Positions 15,935 to 24,925 of a DNA stretch of 64,000 nucleotides are shown in pieces (position 1 is the stretch's first letter; each line of letters starts with the position of its first letter). Source of the DNA: Pseudomonas simiae (lineage in GTDB: Bacteria; Pseudomonadota; Gammaproteobacteria; Pseudomonadales; Pseudomonadaceae); contig NZ_FOKB01000004.1 of assembly GCF_900111895.1 (NCBI RefSeq), positions 618,942-682,941 of the forward strand, in the 5' to 3' direction. The notes beneath the pieces were generated by a model. It did no database searches. It was not told the DNA's origin and worked only from the letters and a program-made list of their open reading frames with translations. Position numbers and translations under genes: made by a program.

Positions 15935-17794
15935 ATGTACCGTTTTTCGTTTCACCGCCCCCTGATTGCACTCAGCCTGGGGCTTGCCGCTCCTGGCGTG
16001 TTCGCCGCGCTACAGCCCCTGGCCGAAGCGCCACTGGCCAGCGACACCGAGTTGCACTGCCACTTCAACCGTGACGCCAGTACCGACTGCACCACCACCT
16101 ACCGCTATACGATCCTCAAGCCGAACGGCCGCGAAATGCTTTCGCGCATCGACTTCGATTACTCCGAGGGCGACACCTTCGAAGTGCTCAGCGCGCAGTC
16201 CACCCAGCCCGGCGCCAAGCCGGTGGCCCTGGATGCCACGCAAATCGACACCCGCACCGCGCCCAACCCGGACCAGGGTTTCAGCCGTGATAAGCAGACC
16301 TCCCTGGCCTTCCCCAACCTGCGCGTCGGCACGCAGATTCGCTACACCGTGCGCGAGCACCACGCCGCCAAGCCCTTGATGACCCAGTTTCATTACGTCC
16401 TCAAATTCGGCCCCAGCCCGGCGCGGCGCGACCGGTTCAAAGCGCGGTTTACGGCAGAGCGCCCCCTCCAGTGGCGCAGCGAACTGTTCGAGGGTTTCAA
16501 CGTAAGCGTGTCGCAGAACGGCAAGACCCTGGACGTGGTGCAGAAGACCCCGACCTATCTCAACTACATCAACGAAGCGTCCAACGCCGCGTTGTTGCGC
16601 ATCCCGCGTATCGAGGTGGGTAGCGCCCTGGAGCGCCAGGCGTACTTCGGTGGTTTCGCTCAAGCCTACAACCAGATCCTCGGTGCCAACCTGCCGCCGC
16701 AAAGTGCTGCAGCTGTAAAGGCCGTACGCGGTTTGGCGCCGGCGGAACAGGTGGCCGCGTTGATGCAGCACATCAACGATCACTACCGTTACCTGGGTGA
16801 TTGGCGTGCGACCGAGCGCGGCTATGTGCCGTTCAACCTCGATGAAATCGAGCAGCACGGTTATGGCGACTGCAAGGACCTGGCAATCCTGCTGACCGCC
16901 TTGCTCAAAGCCACTGGCATCAAGGCCGAGACCGCCTGGGTCAGCCGTGGTGATGTGGTCGAATCGCTATTGATCCCCGGCACCCAGGCGCCGAACCACG
17001 CGATCGTGCGCGCCGAAGTGGACGGCCAGGTGTGGTGGCTCGACCCGACCAACCCGGTGTTTGCTCCCGGCCAAGTCATGCCCGACATCCAGGACCGTTG
17101 GGTGCTGGTCAACGACGCGCAGGGTCAAGTGCGCGAAGAACATATCCCCCTGGAACGTCCCGAAACCACCCTGCGCCTGGACAAACAGGTGCGCTACGAC
17201 CAGCAAGGCGCCGGCACCACCCAGGCCACGATCACCTTCAGCCGCCTGCCGCTGATGCAACTGAGCGTCGCCGACCGCCAGCAAGGCAGCACCGCGACCG
17301 ACCAGGACATCTGCGCCAACTTCGGCAACGAGATCAGCGACTGCCACATCACCCGCGCGGCCACCGGCTTTGTGGTGCATGACGGGTATACCGTCACGGC
17401 GCAGATGAATGACCAGCGGGCGCTGGAAAAGCTGGCGAATGACTATGTGTACAGCGATGAATCGCTCAAGGGTCGTTGGGATGGCTTTATCAACTATCGC
17501 CGACAAGGGCAGCAGGCCGAGCTGGATCTGGGTAATCCGCAAACCCATGACTACACCATCACCCTGAGCGGCGGGCAGATGGAAAAAACTATCCCTGGCT
17601 GCCAGGTGCGCTCGCCCTGGTACGACATGGATCTGGAGGGCTCACGACAGGCTGGCGGGTTGCGCTACCACTATCGCCTGAGCCAGAAGGTGCGATGGTT
17701 GGGCCATGACGAGATTGTCAGCACGGCGTTCGGGAAGATGATTGAGGATGCGCGGGCTTGCGCGGAGCAGGTGCATCAGGTGGTGAAACTCTAA
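15935..17794 (+). CDS. Exported DUF3857/transglutaminase-like protein
   Basis: From ATG 15935 the product has 619 residues. A signal peptide (SLGLAAPGVFA) is followed by a DUF3857 beta domain (about 40-250) and a transglutaminase-like domain with the full triad: Cys in GYGDCKDLA (near 311), His in PNHAIVRAE (near 355) and Asp in WWLDPTNP (near 370). A C-terminal beta domain follows. Such proteins are periplasmic; function is unknown, with proposals of peptide crosslinking or proteolysis. A promoter for it lies in the 148-nt gap, since an AAAGGC/GCCTTT hairpin separates it from alkC. It ends 5 nt from the converging LysR gene. Confidence 0.87.
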   Translation: MYRFSFHRPLIALSLGLAAPGVFAALQPLAEAPLASDTELHCHFNRDASTDCTTTYRYTILKPNGREMLSRIDFDYSEGDTFEVLSAQSTQPGAKPVALDATQIDTRTAPNPDQGFSRDKQTSLAFPNLRVGTQIRYTVREHHAAKPLMTQFHYVLKFGPSPARRDRFKARFTAERPLQWRSELFEGFNVSVSQNGKTLDVVQKTPTYLNYINEASNAALLRIPRIEVGSALERQAYFGGFAQAYNQILGANLPPQSAAAVKAVRGLAPAEQVAALMQHINDHYRYLGDWRATERGYVPFNLDEIEQHGYGDCKDLAILLTALLKATGIKAETAWVSRGDVVESLLIPGTQAPNHAIVRAEVDGQVWWLDPTNPVFAPGQVMPDIQDRWVLVNDAQGQVREEHIPLERPETTLRLDKQVRYDQQGAGTTQATITFSRLPLMQLSVADRQQGSTATDQDICANFGNEISDCHITRAATGFVVHDGYTVTAQMNDQRALEKLANDYVYSDESLKGRWDGFINYRRQGQQAELDLGNPQTHDYTITLSGGQMEKTIPGCQVRSPWYDMDLEGSRQAGGLRYHYRLSQKVRWLGHDEIVSTAFGKMIEDARACAEQVHQVVKL

Positions 17795-17799
17795 CGCGG

Positions 17800-18693
17800 C
17801 TACAGGGGTTCGCCGAGCAACAAACGTTGCTCGCGCGCACACAATTCCACCACGTAATCCCACAACACCCGCAACCGCACCGACTTGTGCAACTCCCGGC
17901 GCGAGCTGATCCAGTAGCTGCGCTGGATCCCCTCCCCCGGCAGCAACGGCACCAATTCCGGATCGCCCGAGGCCATGAAGCACGGCAACACTGCAATCCC
18001 CAACCCGGATCGCGCGGCCTGGTGCTGGGCGATCACACTGGTGCTGTGGAACACCACCTTGGGGTTGCGGCAGAAACTGCTGAGGAACTTGAGCTCCTGG
18101 CTGAACAGCAAGTCGTCCACGTAATCGATCCACGCATGTGCCGCGAGGTCTTCGCGCTTCTCAATCGGTGGGTTGCGGTCCAAATAAGTGCGGCTGGCGT
18201 AGAGGGCCAGGCGATAATCAGTGAGTTTGCGTGTGACCAGTTGATCGACACTTGGACGCTCAAGATGGATGCTGATTTCCGCTTCGCGGTTGAGGATGCT
18301 GACAAAGCGCGGCACCGCCACCAATTCCACTTCCAATCCGGGGTAGCGATCGAACAGCCCGCCCATGCGGCTGGCGAGGAACATCACGCCCAACCCTTCG
18401 GCCACCCCGAGGCGGATCTTGCCCAGAGGCGCGGCGGAGTGGGTCAGTTCGTCTTCGGCCAGCAGCGCGACATTTTCCATGGCTTCGGCATGCTTGAGCA
18501 GGGCTTCGCCGGCGGGGGTCAGCTCGTAGCCCTGGGCATGCTGCACAAACAGTGCGGTGCCGAGGCTCTTCTCGATGGCCTCGATGTGCCGGGCCACGGT
18601 GGCATGCGTGGTTTTCAGGCGTTGCGCGGCGGTGAGCAGGCGGCCGCTGCGCTGCAACTCGAGAAAGTACCGCAGATCGTTCCAGTCGAACAT
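17800..18693 (-). CDS. LysR-family transcriptional regulator
   Basis: From ATG 18693 (297 residues): an N-terminal winged helix-turn-helix (MFDWNDLRYFLELQRSGRLLTAAQRLKTTHATVARHIEAIEK) and a two-lobed effector-binding domain from about residue 90. An upstream frame would add 30 residues rich in Cys and Phe and is not credible. It is divergent from the GMC oxidoreductase gene, which it probably controls, and two direct repeats 21 bp apart lie between them. The ligand is unknown; a small alcohol or its oxidation product is a reasonable guess from the neighbours. Confidence 0.9.
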   Translation of the reverse strand: MFDWNDLRYFLELQRSGRLLTAAQRLKTTHATVARHIEAIEKSLGTALFVQHAQGYELTPAGEALLKHAEAMENVALLAEDELTHSAAPLGKIRLGVAEGLGVMFLASRMGGLFDRYPGLEVELVAVPRFVSILNREAEISIHLERPSVDQLVTRKLTDYRLALYASRTYLDRNPPIEKREDLAAHAWIDYVDDLLFSQELKFLSSFCRNPKVVFHSTSVIAQHQAARSGLGIAVLPCFMASGDPELVPLLPGEGIQRSYWISSRRELHKSVRLRVLWDYVVELCAREQRLLLGEPL

Positions 18694-18751
18694 AACGCCT
18701 CCATTGCATGAGCCTCGGTTACGCTGTTTAAAAACGCACAGCAGCTGGGTA

Positions 18752-18782
18752 AAAACTAACATTTTTAAGACGAAAACTAACA
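18752..18782. promoter_or_regulatory. Direct repeats AAAACTAACA, 21 bp apart
   Basis: AAAACTAACA occurs at 18752-18761 and again at 18773-18782, exactly two helical turns apart, in the divergent region between the LysR gene and the GMC oxidoreductase gene. The spacing suits two regulator subunits on one face of the DNA. Confidence 0.5.
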
Positions 18783-18801
18783 ACTAGGATGGAACCATAA
18801 G

Positions 18802-18809
18802 AAAAACAA
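18802..18809 (+). promoter_or_regulatory. CA motif (Crc/Hfq) upstream of GMC oxidoreductase
   Basis: AAAAACAA fits AANAAYAA and ends one base before the GCGAGG ribosome-binding site, so Hfq/Crc binding would block translation. Confidence 0.45.
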
Positions 18810-18821
18810 GCGAGGCTTGCG

Positions 18822-20468
18822 ATGCCCATTGCTACTGCTGAATACGATTACATCGTCGTAGGCGCCGGCCCCGCCGGCTGCCTGCTGGCCAATCGACTGT
18901 CCGCCAACCCTGCTCACCGGGTGCTGCTGCTTGAAGCCGGCGGCCGCGACAATTACCCCTGGATCCATATTCCCGTCGGCTACCTGTTCTGCATCGGCAA
19001 CCCGCGCACCGACTGGTGCTTCAAGACCGAAGCCCAGGAAGGCCTGCAAGGCCGTGCGCTGAGTTACCCACGGGGCAAGGTGCTGGGCGGCTGCTCGTCC
19101 ATCAACGGCATGATTTACATGCGCGGCCAGGCTCAGGATTACGACGGCTGGGCGGCAGAAGGCAACGCAGGTTGGGCTTGGAAAGACGTGCTGCCGCTGT
19201 TCAAGCAGAGCGAAAACCACTTTGCCGGCGGCTCGGAATTCCATAGCGACGGCGGTGAATGGCGCGTCGAACAGCAGCGCCTGCATTGGCCGATCCTGGA
19301 TGCCTTTCGTGATGCGGCAGCGCAGAGTGGCATCGCCCCTGTCAACGACTTCAATCAGGGCGACAACGAAGGCTGCGGCTACTTCCAGGTCAATCAAAAG
19401 GCCGGCGTACGCTGGAACGCGGCCAAGGCGTTTCTAAAGCCGGTCCGCCAGCGCCCCAATCTGACGGTGTTGACCGACGTGGACGTAAACCGCGTGCTGC
19501 TGGAAAACGGTCGGGCCTCCCAGGTGATCGCGCGCCAACATGGCCAACAGGTGAGCTGGAAAGCGCGCAAGGAGATCGTGCTGTGCGCCGGCTCCGTCGG
19601 GTCGCCTGGCATCCTGCAGCGCTCGGGGATTGGCCCGTCCAATGTGCTTAAACCTTTGGGCATCGACGTACTGCATGAATTGCCGGGCGTCGGTGGCAAC
19701 CTGCAAGACCACCTGCAACTTCGGCTCATCTATAAGCTGGAAAACGCCCGCACCCTCAACCAGATCGCGGGCACGCTGTGGGGCAAGATGGGCATGGGCC
19801 TGCGCTACCTGTACGACCGCAGCGGCCCGTTGTCGATGGCGCCCAGCCAACTCGGCGCGTTTGCCCGCTCGGGCCCGGAACAGACGTCGGCCAACCTCGA
19901 ATACCACGTACAGCCGCTGTCGCTTGAGCGCTTTGGCGAACCGCTGCACGCATTTCCGGCGTTTACCGCATCGGTCTGCGACTTGCGCCCGCAAAGCCGC
20001 GGACGAATCGACATTCGCTCGGCCAACCCGGCGGACGCACCGCTGATCCGCCCTAACTACCTCAGTCATCCGGAAGACTTGCGGGTGGCCGCCGACGCGA
20101 TTCGCCTGACACGCCGTATTGTTGCCGCACCCGCCCTGAGCCAGTTCAAACCGGTGGAATACCTGCCGGGCGATTCGCTGCAGTCCGAAGAGCAATTGCA
20201 CGAAGCCGCCGCGCGTATCGGGACGACGATCTTCCACCCGGTCGGCACTTGCCGCATGGGCAGCGATAAAGACGCGGTGGTGGATGCTCAACTGCGGGTG
20301 CACGGGGTGCCCGGATTGCGCATCGCCGATGCGTCCGTCATGCCGCGCATCACGTCCGGCAACACCTGTTCGCCTACGCTGATGATCGCGGAGAAGGCCG
20401 CCCAGCTGATCCTTTCGCCGACTACAAGGAACCTTGCCCCCGAGAGAGAAATGACTGCACCCGCATGA
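18822..20468 (+). CDS. GMC-family FAD-dependent alcohol dehydrogenase/oxidase
   Basis: A 548-residue protein with the GMC fold: N-terminal FAD-binding dinucleotide motif YDYIVVGAGPAGCLLANRLS, the conserved PRGKVLGGCSSINGMIYMRG segment, the second GMC signature GSVGSPGILQRSGIGP, and the C-terminal catalytic part with HPVGTCRMG and the NTCSPTLMIAEKAA tail. It is cytoplasmic or membrane-associated. Close families oxidise choline, alkanols or polyethylene glycol; the true substrate is unknown. The MHS transporter gene lies 74 nt downstream, so the module probably imports and oxidises one alcohol-type compound, controlled by the divergent LysR gene and by Crc/Hfq. Confidence 0.93.
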   Translation: MPIATAEYDYIVVGAGPAGCLLANRLSANPAHRVLLLEAGGRDNYPWIHIPVGYLFCIGNPRTDWCFKTEAQEGLQGRALSYPRGKVLGGCSSINGMIYMRGQAQDYDGWAAEGNAGWAWKDVLPLFKQSENHFAGGSEFHSDGGEWRVEQQRLHWPILDAFRDAAAQSGIAPVNDFNQGDNEGCGYFQVNQKAGVRWNAAKAFLKPVRQRPNLTVLTDVDVNRVLLENGRASQVIARQHGQQVSWKARKEIVLCAGSVGSPGILQRSGIGPSNVLKPLGIDVLHELPGVGGNLQDHLQLRLIYKLENARTLNQIAGTLWGKMGMGLRYLYDRSGPLSMAPSQLGAFARSGPEQTSANLEYHVQPLSLERFGEPLHAFPAFTASVCDLRPQSRGRIDIRSANPADAPLIRPNYLSHPEDLRVAADAIRLTRRIVAAPALSQFKPVEYLPGDSLQSEEQLHEAAARIGTTIFHPVGTCRMGSDKDAVVDAQLRVHGVPGLRIADASVMPRITSGNTCSPTLMIAEKAAQLILSPTTRNLAPEREMTAPA

Positions 20469-20508
20469 CCCGTAGGACAACCGGCGCTGAGGTTGGCGCC
20501 GACAGTGG

Positions 20509-20519
20509 AACAACAATAA
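20509..20519 (+). promoter_or_regulatory. Overlapping CA motifs (Crc/Hfq) upstream of MHS transporter
   Basis: AACAACAA (20509-20516) and AACAATAA (20512-20519) overlap, about 25 nt before the start of the transporter gene. Both match AANAAYAA. Confidence 0.5.
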
Positions 20520-20542
20520 ATAATCACTGTGAGGGCTACCCG

Positions 20543-22168
20543 ATGTCAGAACAAGCTCAACCCCTGGGCGCGGCGGTCAATACCGCCATCACCCGCAACG
20601 AATCCAAGAAGGTCATCTTCGCCTCGTCCCTGGGGACGGTGTTCGAGTGGTATGACTTTTTCCTCTACGGCGCCCTGGCGGCGGTGATCAGCAAGCAGTT
20701 CTTTGCCGGGGTCAACGACACCACGGCGTTCATCTTTGCCTTGATGGCCTTCGCGGCCGGCTTTGTGGTGCGCCCGTTCGGTGCACTGGTGTTTGGCCGC
20801 CTGGGCGACATGATCGGGCGCAAATACACCTTTTTGGTCACCATCATCCTGATGGGCGTGGCGACTTTCTGCGTCGGGCTGCTGCCGACCTACGCCAGTA
20901 TCGGTATTGCGGCACCGATCATCCTGATCGTCCTGCGCATGCTGCAAGGCCTGGCGCTGGGCGGCGAATACGGCGGCGCGGCCACGTATGTGGCGGAGCA
21001 TGCGCCTGCGGGCAAGCGTGGGTTCCACACCAGCTGGATTCAGTCCACCGCAACGCTCGGCCTGTTGCTGTCGTTGCTGGTAGTGCTGGCCTGCCGTTAC
21101 TTCACCGGGGACCAGTTCGAAGTGTGGGGCTGGCGCATTCCGTTCCTGTTCTCCATCGTGCTGCTGGGTATTTCCACCTGGATCCGCATGAGCCTGCATG
21201 AGTCGCCGGCATTTCTGAAAATGAAAGAGGAAGGCAAGGCCAGCAAGTCGCCGATCCGCGATTCATTCGGCAAATGGGAAAACCTCAAGATCGTGCTGAT
21301 TGCCCTGTTCAGTATCAACGGCGGCCAGGCGGTGACTTTCTATGCGGCGCAGTTCTATGTGCTGTTCTTCCTCACGCAGTTCCTGAAAATGGACCCTGCC
21401 CTGGCCAACATGCTGCTGATCATCAGCGTGGTGATTGGCGCACCGTTTTTCATCTTCTTTGGCTGGCTGTCGGACAAAGTGGGGCGCAAACCGGTGCTGA
21501 TGCTCGGTCTGTTGCTGGCAACCGCACTGTACTTCCCGATCTTCAAGAGTCTGGCGCACTACACCAACCCGGCGATGGACCAGGCCAGCAACCAGGCACC
21601 GATCACCGTGCTGGCCGACCCGGCCACCTGCACCTTCCAGTTCGACCCGGTGGGCAAGGCGAAATTCGACAGCCCGTGCGACAAGGTCAAGACCTTCCTC
21701 GTCAAGCAGGGCCTGCCTTACAGCAGCGCCGCCGCCCCGGCCGGCAGCCCGGTACAGGTGAGCGTGGGCGACGTGCGGATCGAAGGGTTTGACGAAAAAG
21801 CCCTGCGCGGCGCCGTGACCCTCGCCGGCTACCCGTCTTCGGCGGATGTGGCCCAGGTCAACAAGACCATGGTGGTGGTACTGATCGTGGCGCTGATCCT
21901 GATCGCCGCGATGTGCTACGGCCCGCTGGCAGCGTTGATGGTGGAATTGTTCCCGACACGTATCCGCTACACCTCGATGTCCCTGCCTTACCACATCGGC
22001 AACGGCTGGTTTGGCGGGTTCCTGCCGACCGTATCGTTCGCCCTGGTGGTGTACACCGGCGATATTTTCTATGGCCTGTGGTACCCGGTGGTGGTGACCG
22101 GCGTGAGCCTGATTGTGGGAATGATCTGCCTCAAGGAAACGCGGCATGTGGATATCGATAAGAACTAA
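20543..22168 (+). CDS. MHS-family (metabolite:H+ symporter) MFS transporter
   Basis: From ATG 20543 the product has 541 residues. The N-terminal half has the MHS signature: SLGTVFEWYDFFLYG in helix 1, GRLGDMIGRKY after helix 2 and LQGLALGGEYGGAATYVAEHA in helix 4. About 90 residues (roughly 346-438) form a large hydrophilic insertion between helices 8 and 9, with two Cys that could form a disulfide if it is periplasmic. This insertion is known from several pseudomonad MHS proteins. The family includes ShiA, ProP and KgtP, which import organic acids and osmolytes. Confidence 0.92.
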   Translation: MSEQAQPLGAAVNTAITRNESKKVIFASSLGTVFEWYDFFLYGALAAVISKQFFAGVNDTTAFIFALMAFAAGFVVRPFGALVFGRLGDMIGRKYTFLVTIILMGVATFCVGLLPTYASIGIAAPIILIVLRMLQGLALGGEYGGAATYVAEHAPAGKRGFHTSWIQSTATLGLLLSLLVVLACRYFTGDQFEVWGWRIPFLFSIVLLGISTWIRMSLHESPAFLKMKEEGKASKSPIRDSFGKWENLKIVLIALFSINGGQAVTFYAAQFYVLFFLTQFLKMDPALANMLLIISVVIGAPFFIFFGWLSDKVGRKPVLMLGLLLATALYFPIFKSLAHYTNPAMDQASNQAPITVLADPATCTFQFDPVGKAKFDSPCDKVKTFLVKQGLPYSSAAAPAGSPVQVSVGDVRIEGFDEKALRGAVTLAGYPSSADVAQVNKTMVVVLIVALILIAAMCYGPLAALMVELFPTRIRYTSMSLPYHIGNGWFGGFLPTVSFALVVYTGDIFYGLWYPVVVTGVSLIVGMICLKETRHVDIDKN

Positions 22169-22196
22169 CCCGGTCTCCTGAACACTGGCCCCCCCT

Positions 22197-22283
22197 GTGG
22201 GAGCGGGCTTGCTCGCGAAGAGCGTGGATCAGTCGCAGAAAAGTTGACTGATCCACCGCCTTCGCGAGCAAGCCCGCTCCCAC
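22197..22283. repeat. REPIN (inverted pair of REP elements)
   Basis: Two REP elements face each other: GTGGGAGCGGGCTTGC followed by TCGCGAAG (22197-22220) and its exact reverse complement (22260-22283). Between them a second perfect 11-bp inverted repeat, GTGGATCAGTC/GACTGATCCAC (22224-22234, 22246-22256), extends the cruciform. This is the classic P. fluorescens REPIN form, mobilised in trans by RAYT transposases. Confidence 0.9.
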
Positions 22284-22311
22284 ATTTGTTTTGTGATGAC
22301 CACACAAATTG

Positions 22312-22327
22312 CTGTACATCCATACAG
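22312..22327. promoter_or_regulatory. LexA-like SOS box upstream of topB
   Basis: CTGTACATCCATACAG has the CTG-N10-CAG form and matches 13 of 16 positions of the LexA consensus CTGTATATATATACAG. It lies 68 nt upstream of the topB start. Confidence 0.4.
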
Positions 22328-22395
22328 ATAAAGGTTGATCAAAGCCCTCCGACTGAGCATCCTGCAAGGCATCAACCCGATCTGATGTGATGACC

Positions 22396-24345
22396 ATGCG
22401 GCTGTACCTCTGTGAAAAACCCTCCCAGGCCAAGGATATCGCGGCCGTACTCGGCGCCAGTCGCCGGGGCGACGGCTGCTGGCTGGGCAATGGCGTCACG
22501 GTCACCTGGTGCATCGGCCACCTGCTGGAAACCGCCCCGCCCGACGCCTACGACGAGAAGTACAAGCGCTGGGTACTGGCCGACCTACCGATCGTCCCGG
22601 AAAAATGGAAAATGCGCGTCAAACCCAAGACCGCCAGCCAGTTCAAGGCCGTCAAGCGTTTACTGGGAGAGGCCCAGGAACTGGTGATCGCCACCGATGC
22701 CGACCGTGAAGGCGAGATGATCGCCCGTGAGCTGGTGGAGCATTGCCGCTATCGCGGACCGATCCAGCGGCTGTGGCTGTCGGCGCTGGACGACGCCTCC
22801 ATCCGCAAAGCCCTGGCGGCCCTCAAGCCCGGCGCCGAGACCTTCAGCCTGTACCACTCGGCCCTGGGCCGTTCTCGCGCTGACTGGCTGATCGGCATGA
22901 ACATGAGCCGCCTGTTTACCTTGCTTGGGCGCCAATCCGGCTACCAGGGCGTATTGCCCGTGGGACGGGTGCAAACGCCGACCTTGCGCCTGGTGGTGGA
23001 CCGCGACCGCAGTATTGCCGATTTTGTACCGGTGGCTTACTGGGCCATCGATGTCGACCTGCAGCACGAGCGCATCACGTTCACCGCCCAATGGCGCGCG
23101 GCCGAGGATGCCTGTGATGACCAGGGCCGCTGCCTCGACCCGCAACTGGCGCGAGACGCCGCCGACGCCATGCGCAACGCCGCCACCGCGCGGCTGGTCA
23201 AGCTGCGCACCGAGCGCATGCGCGAAGTTGCCCCCCTGCCCTTCGACCTCGGCACCCTGCAGGAAATCTGCTCCAAGAAACTCGGCCTTGGCGCCCAGGA
23301 AACCCTGGATATTGCCCAGTCGCTGTATGAAACCCACAAAGTCATCACCTACCCACGCAGCGATTGCGGCTACCTGCCACTGAGCCAGCACAGCGAAGCG
23401 CCGAAGATTCTTGCTGCACTGGCGCGCGCCGATGCCGCGGTGAACGAACTGATGCCACATATCGAGACCCAGCGTCGCTCGCGGGCGTGGAATGACGCCA
23501 AGGTCAGCGCCCACCACGGCATCATCCCTACCGGTGCCGGCAAGGACGTGGGGCAACTCACCGGCAAGCACCGCGCGGTGTACACCTTGATTCGTGCACG
23601 CTACCTGGCGCAGTTCCTGCCCAACCATGAATACGACCGCACCCAGGCGGACTTCGATTGCGCGGGGCAAGCGTTGCGCGCGGTGGGTAAAGTGGTGATC
23701 GAACCCGGTTGGAAACGCGCGTTGCCAGAAGCCCTGGCGCCGGCAAAAGGGCGGGAAGCGCCAGCCCCACAAGCATTGCCGGCATTGGTGAAGGGCCAGG
23801 ATTATGCGGTGGCCAAGGTCAACCTCAAGGACCTGTGGACCCAACCGCCCAAGCCCTTCACCGAAGGTGACCTTATCAAGGCGATGAAAAACGTCGCCAA
23901 GCTGGTGGAAGATCCGCTGCTCAAGCAAAAGCTCAAGGACACCACTGGCATCGGCACCGAGGCCACTCGCGCCGGCATCATCCAGGGGTTGCTGGACCGG
24001 GGTTACCTGGTGAAGAACGGCAAGGCGCTGTCGGCCACGCCGGCGGCGTTCAGCCTGATCGATGCAGTGCCCCGCGCGATTGCTGACCCGGGCACCACCG
24101 CGATCTGGGAGCAGGCGCTGGACATGGTGCAAAGCGGCGAAATGAGCCTGGAAGAATTCGTCGCCAAACAGGCGGCCTGGATGAGCAAGCAAGTCGCGCG
24201 CTGCAATGGCATGCGCATGACCATCACTGGCCCGGCCAGCCCGGCAGGTCGAGGCGCCACACCGTGGAAAAAGAAACGTAAAAGCGCGCCCCGCAAGACG
24301 GCGGCCAGCCCCAAGCGGGCGAAAAAACCGACAAATGCCGGTTAA
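22396..24345 (+). CDS. topB: DNA topoisomerase III
   Basis: A 649-residue type IA topoisomerase. The TOPRIM domain has the acidic ATDADREGEMIARE motif, the catalytic Tyr is in VITYPRSDCGYLP, and HHGIIPT and IGTEATRAGII motifs follow. The tail is Lys/Arg-rich (PWKKKRKSAPRK), a usual DNA-binding extension. I chose ATG 22396 (protein MRLYLCEKP) because this is where family members start; ATG 22390 and GTG 22387 are in frame just upstream and no clear Shine-Dalgarno sequence decides. TopB resolves recombination intermediates and precatenanes. Confidence 0.95.
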   Translation: MRLYLCEKPSQAKDIAAVLGASRRGDGCWLGNGVTVTWCIGHLLETAPPDAYDEKYKRWVLADLPIVPEKWKMRVKPKTASQFKAVKRLLGEAQELVIATDADREGEMIARELVEHCRYRGPIQRLWLSALDDASIRKALAALKPGAETFSLYHSALGRSRADWLIGMNMSRLFTLLGRQSGYQGVLPVGRVQTPTLRLVVDRDRSIADFVPVAYWAIDVDLQHERITFTAQWRAAEDACDDQGRCLDPQLARDAADAMRNAATARLVKLRTERMREVAPLPFDLGTLQEICSKKLGLGAQETLDIAQSLYETHKVITYPRSDCGYLPLSQHSEAPKILAALARADAAVNELMPHIETQRRSRAWNDAKVSAHHGIIPTGAGKDVGQLTGKHRAVYTLIRARYLAQFLPNHEYDRTQADFDCAGQALRAVGKVVIEPGWKRALPEALAPAKGREAPAPQALPALVKGQDYAVAKVNLKDLWTQPPKPFTEGDLIKAMKNVAKLVEDPLLKQKLKDTTGIGTEATRAGIIQGLLDRGYLVKNGKALSATPAAFSLIDAVPRAIADPGTTAIWEQALDMVQSGEMSLEEFVAKQAAWMSKQVARCNGMRMTITGPASPAGRGATPWKKKRKSAPRKTAASPKRAKKPTNAG

Positions 24346-24452
24346 ACACCGAAAAAATCCGGCGAATGACGTTTTTCGACGGGTTTAACGCCGCTTTGGA
24401 CCTTGCCGCGGCGTGGGCCGTCTAGGATTCTGTATGGGGACCCTGACCCACT

Positions 24453-24460
24453 AACAACAA
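24453..24460 (+). promoter_or_regulatory. CA motif (Crc/Hfq) upstream of CBS-domain gene
   Basis: AACAACAA fits AANAAYAA and ends 4 nt before the GGAG ribosome-binding site. Confidence 0.4.
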
Positions 24461-24476
24461 CACCGGAGTGGCCGCC

Positions 24477-24917
24477 ATGAAAACCGTTGCACAAGTGCTC
24501 AAAGCCAAGGACCAGAAAAACCAGGAAGTCCATGTCATCAAACATGACCACACCGTGTTTGAAGCACTGGTGCGGATGTCGGAGAAAAACGTCGGCGCCT
24601 TGCCGGTCGTCCAGGATGGCGTGGTGGTAGGCATCATCAGCGAACGTGACTACGCACGAAAAATCATGCTCAAGGGGCTGTCGTCGGTCACCACAAAAGT
24701 CCATGAGGTGATGAGCTCTCCGGTGATCACCGTCGACACCCATAAAAAGGTCGATGAGTGCATGAACATCATGACCGACAGTCACCTGCGCCACCTGCCA
24801 GTGGTCGAAGACGGCAAACTGCTGGGGTTGCTCTCCATCGGTGACCTTGTAAAAGAAGCCATTGCCGACCAGGCCGACCTGATCAAACAGCTGGAGCAAT
24901 ACATCCGCGGCGAATAG
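24477..24917 (+). CDS. Two-CBS-domain protein
   Basis: A 146-residue protein made almost only of a tandem CBS pair (Bateman module): DHTVFEALVRMSEKNVGALPVV and VVVGIISERDYARKIM in the first, then HKKVDECMNIMTDSHLRHLPVV and KLLGLLSIGDLVKEAI in the second. CBS pairs bind adenosine nucleotides such as AMP, ATP or NAD and act as energy sensors. The start at 24477 has GGAG at proper spacing; a GTG nine bases upstream is less likely. It is 8 nt upstream of the sirtuin gene, so an NAD or energy-linked operon is plausible. Confidence 0.92.
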   Translation: MKTVAQVLKAKDQKNQEVHVIKHDHTVFEALVRMSEKNVGALPVVQDGVVVGIISERDYARKIMLKGLSSVTTKVHEVMSSPVITVDTHKKVDECMNIMTDSHLRHLPVVEDGKLLGLLSIGDLVKEAIADQADLIKQLEQYIRGE

Positions 24918-24925
24918 GGGAACCC

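Noticed and set aside
22660..24192. 510-codon open frame antisense to topB
   Set aside because: No motif and no ribosome-binding site; topB has all type IA topoisomerase motifs.
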